From Ptiloglossa arizonensis (taxonomy: Eukaryota > Arthropoda > Insecta > Hymenoptera > Colletidae), in assembly GCF_051014685.1 (NCBI RefSeq), contig NW_027478884.1, forward strand, positions 342,021 through 406,020: a stretch of 64,000 nt of DNA, read 5' to 3'. The notes beneath the pieces are model-generated. The model was not told where the DNA came from. It saw only the letters and a program-made list of their open reading frames with translations, and did no database searches. This document shows, in pieces, positions 63,290-64,000 of this stretch. A program made the position numbers and the translations under genes. Every line of letters starts with the position of its first letter. Within the stretch, counting starts at the first letter, position 1.

Positions 63290-64000
63290 CGCGAGATATG
63301 GGGAGTTTGAAGCTAAGAAATGGTTGAGAAGACACAAATTTTTCACAATTCGGCGGCTCCCAAACGCCTTGACCAGAATGGGGGCTAGGGGCAAAAATAC
63401 ACATACCTTTGTAATCGGGCGAGTTTCTACTTCCAGACGCTACAGGAATTTTTGGGATAGGTCAATCCGTCGCGAGATATGGGACTTTGAAACCAAGAAA
63501 TGGTTGAGAACGCAAAAAATTTTTCGCAATTCTGCTGCTCCAAACGCTATAACCAGAATGCTTAGGGAAAAAATACACCATACCGATTCTATTTCGGGCG
63601 TAGTTTCTCTTCCAGACGCTACAGGAATTATTGGGGTTAGGTCAATCCGTTCGCGAGATATGGGAGTTTGAAGCTAAGGGAATATGGTGAGAAGACAACA
63701 AATTTTTCGCAAGTTCTGCTGCCCTCCAAACGCAGAACCAGAATGGCCTAGGGAAAAAATACACATACCGTTGGTAATCGGGGGAGTTTCTTCTTTTCAT
63801 GATGCAATAGGAATTTTGGGGTTAGGTCAATCCGTTCGCGAGGATATGGAAGTTTGAAGCCAAGGAAATGGTTTGAGGAGGCAAAAAATTTTTCGCAATT
63901 CTTGCTGCTCCAAACGCTTCACAAGAATGGCCTATGGAAAAAAATACACATACCGTTGTAATCGGCGGGAGTTTCCTACTTTCAGATGCAATAGGAATTA
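63290..64000 (+). repeat. Satellite monomers with an abrupt burst of small indels
   Basis: The units follow the familiar order r, i, j, k but carry roughly 30 one-to-three-base insertions, deletions and substitutions in 710 bp. Examples are GATATGGGGAG, GAATGGGGGCTAGGGGC, CCGTCGCGAG, ACACCATACC, GAGGATATGG, CTTGCTGCTCC and TTTCCTACTTTC. Many are extra copies of a base already present, which is typical of uncorrected long-read sequence. The rest of the window has at most an occasional indel per several monomers. I read this as low base quality at a contig or read end. Genuine decay at the array edge is less likely. Confidence 0.75.

Larger units (their letters stand above)
1..64000 (+). repeat. 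177-bp tandem satellite array filling the whole window
   Basis: A unit beginning with the window's first bases recurs every 177 bp from end to end. For example, the start of the conserved TTCTGCTG falls at 4, 181 and 358, and equivalent starts can be followed to the last line. About 361 units are all in the same orientation, with no spacer, inversion or inserted element that I could find. Consensus GC is about 42%, with more G than C on this strand. Units differ by scattered substitutions and rare 1-2 base indels, and the substitutions occur in fixed combinations that define subtypes. Positions 1-20 and 104-135 are the most constant. Positions 57-95 and 141-171 vary most. This is the organisation of a centromeric or pericentromeric satellite in a eukaryote. 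That location is inference from family behaviour, and I do not recognise the monomer. Confidence 0.98.

Noticed and set aside
63324..63671. 115-codon + strand frame near the end of the window
   Set aside because: It crosses about four frame-shifting indels that look like sequencing errors, and its translation is monomer sequence in changing frames.
1..64000. CRISPR array
   Set aside because: The periodic structure has no alternation of short identical repeats with unique spacers. The whole 177-bp unit is repeated, with only substitutions between copies.
1..64000. rDNA spacer, 5S gene cluster or tRNA cluster
   Set aside because: The monomer contains no recognisable tRNA or 5S promoter boxes in the right arrangement and no rRNA sequence. 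At 177 bp it has no separate gene and spacer parts.

Overview
The whole 64-kb window is one uninterrupted array of satellite DNA. A monomer of about 177 bp repeats head to tail roughly 361 times, always in the same orientation. I see no gene, RNA gene, transposon insertion, inversion or unique-sequence spacer. Such an array points to eukaryotic constitutive heterochromatin, most likely centromeric or pericentromeric. I do not recognise the monomer, and I cannot name the species or kingdom from sequence alone. The read-through consensus is about 42% GC, is G-rich on the + strand (about 43 G to 31 C per monomer), and is not depleted in CpG (8 seen against about 7.5 expected).

Using the first base of the window as monomer position 1, each unit carries: a conserved start (positions 1-20); an AvrII hexamer CCTAGG (35-40); a variable front half (57-95) that defines most subtypes; a conserved core with GGGTTAGG (104-111) and the NruI hexamer TCGCGA (121-126), overlapping a 17-bp match to the CENP-B box core with one mismatch (119-135); a variable stretch (141-171); and an A/T-tract dyad (163 to position 1 of the next unit). 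Fixed combinations of substitutions define at least 20 monomer subtypes, and their order shows higher-order repeat (HOR) structure.

Layout: (A) 1-15,062, a mosaic of early subtypes with several copies of an eight-subtype block. (B) 15,063-20,368, two near-identical tandem copies of a 2,653-bp, 15-monomer HOR, with homology running to about 20,520. (C) about 20,520-30,250, a mosaic related to A, with a 2-kb segment repeated at a 2,830-bp spacing. (D) about 30,250-41,930, a different subtype set with 1,416- and 1,593-bp spacings, a second and unrelated 2,653-bp HOR, and a nested 354-bp dimer. (E) about 41,930-52,710, a mixed mosaic with a 1,416-bp-spaced duplication. (F) about 52,710-63,290, alternating 9-monomer (1,594 bp) and 10-monomer (1,770 bp) HORs. 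(G) 63,290-64,000, the same monomers with a sudden burst of small indels that looks like low-quality sequence near a contig or read end.

Nothing here works together as a gene system. The biological interest is in array evolution (unequal exchange, hybrid monomers, nested HORs) and in whether the near-CENP-B-box core binds a centromere protein. All subtype assignments and offsets were made by eye from diagnostic substitutions. Block edges are therefore accurate to tens of bases, except where an offset between two identical markers is quoted.
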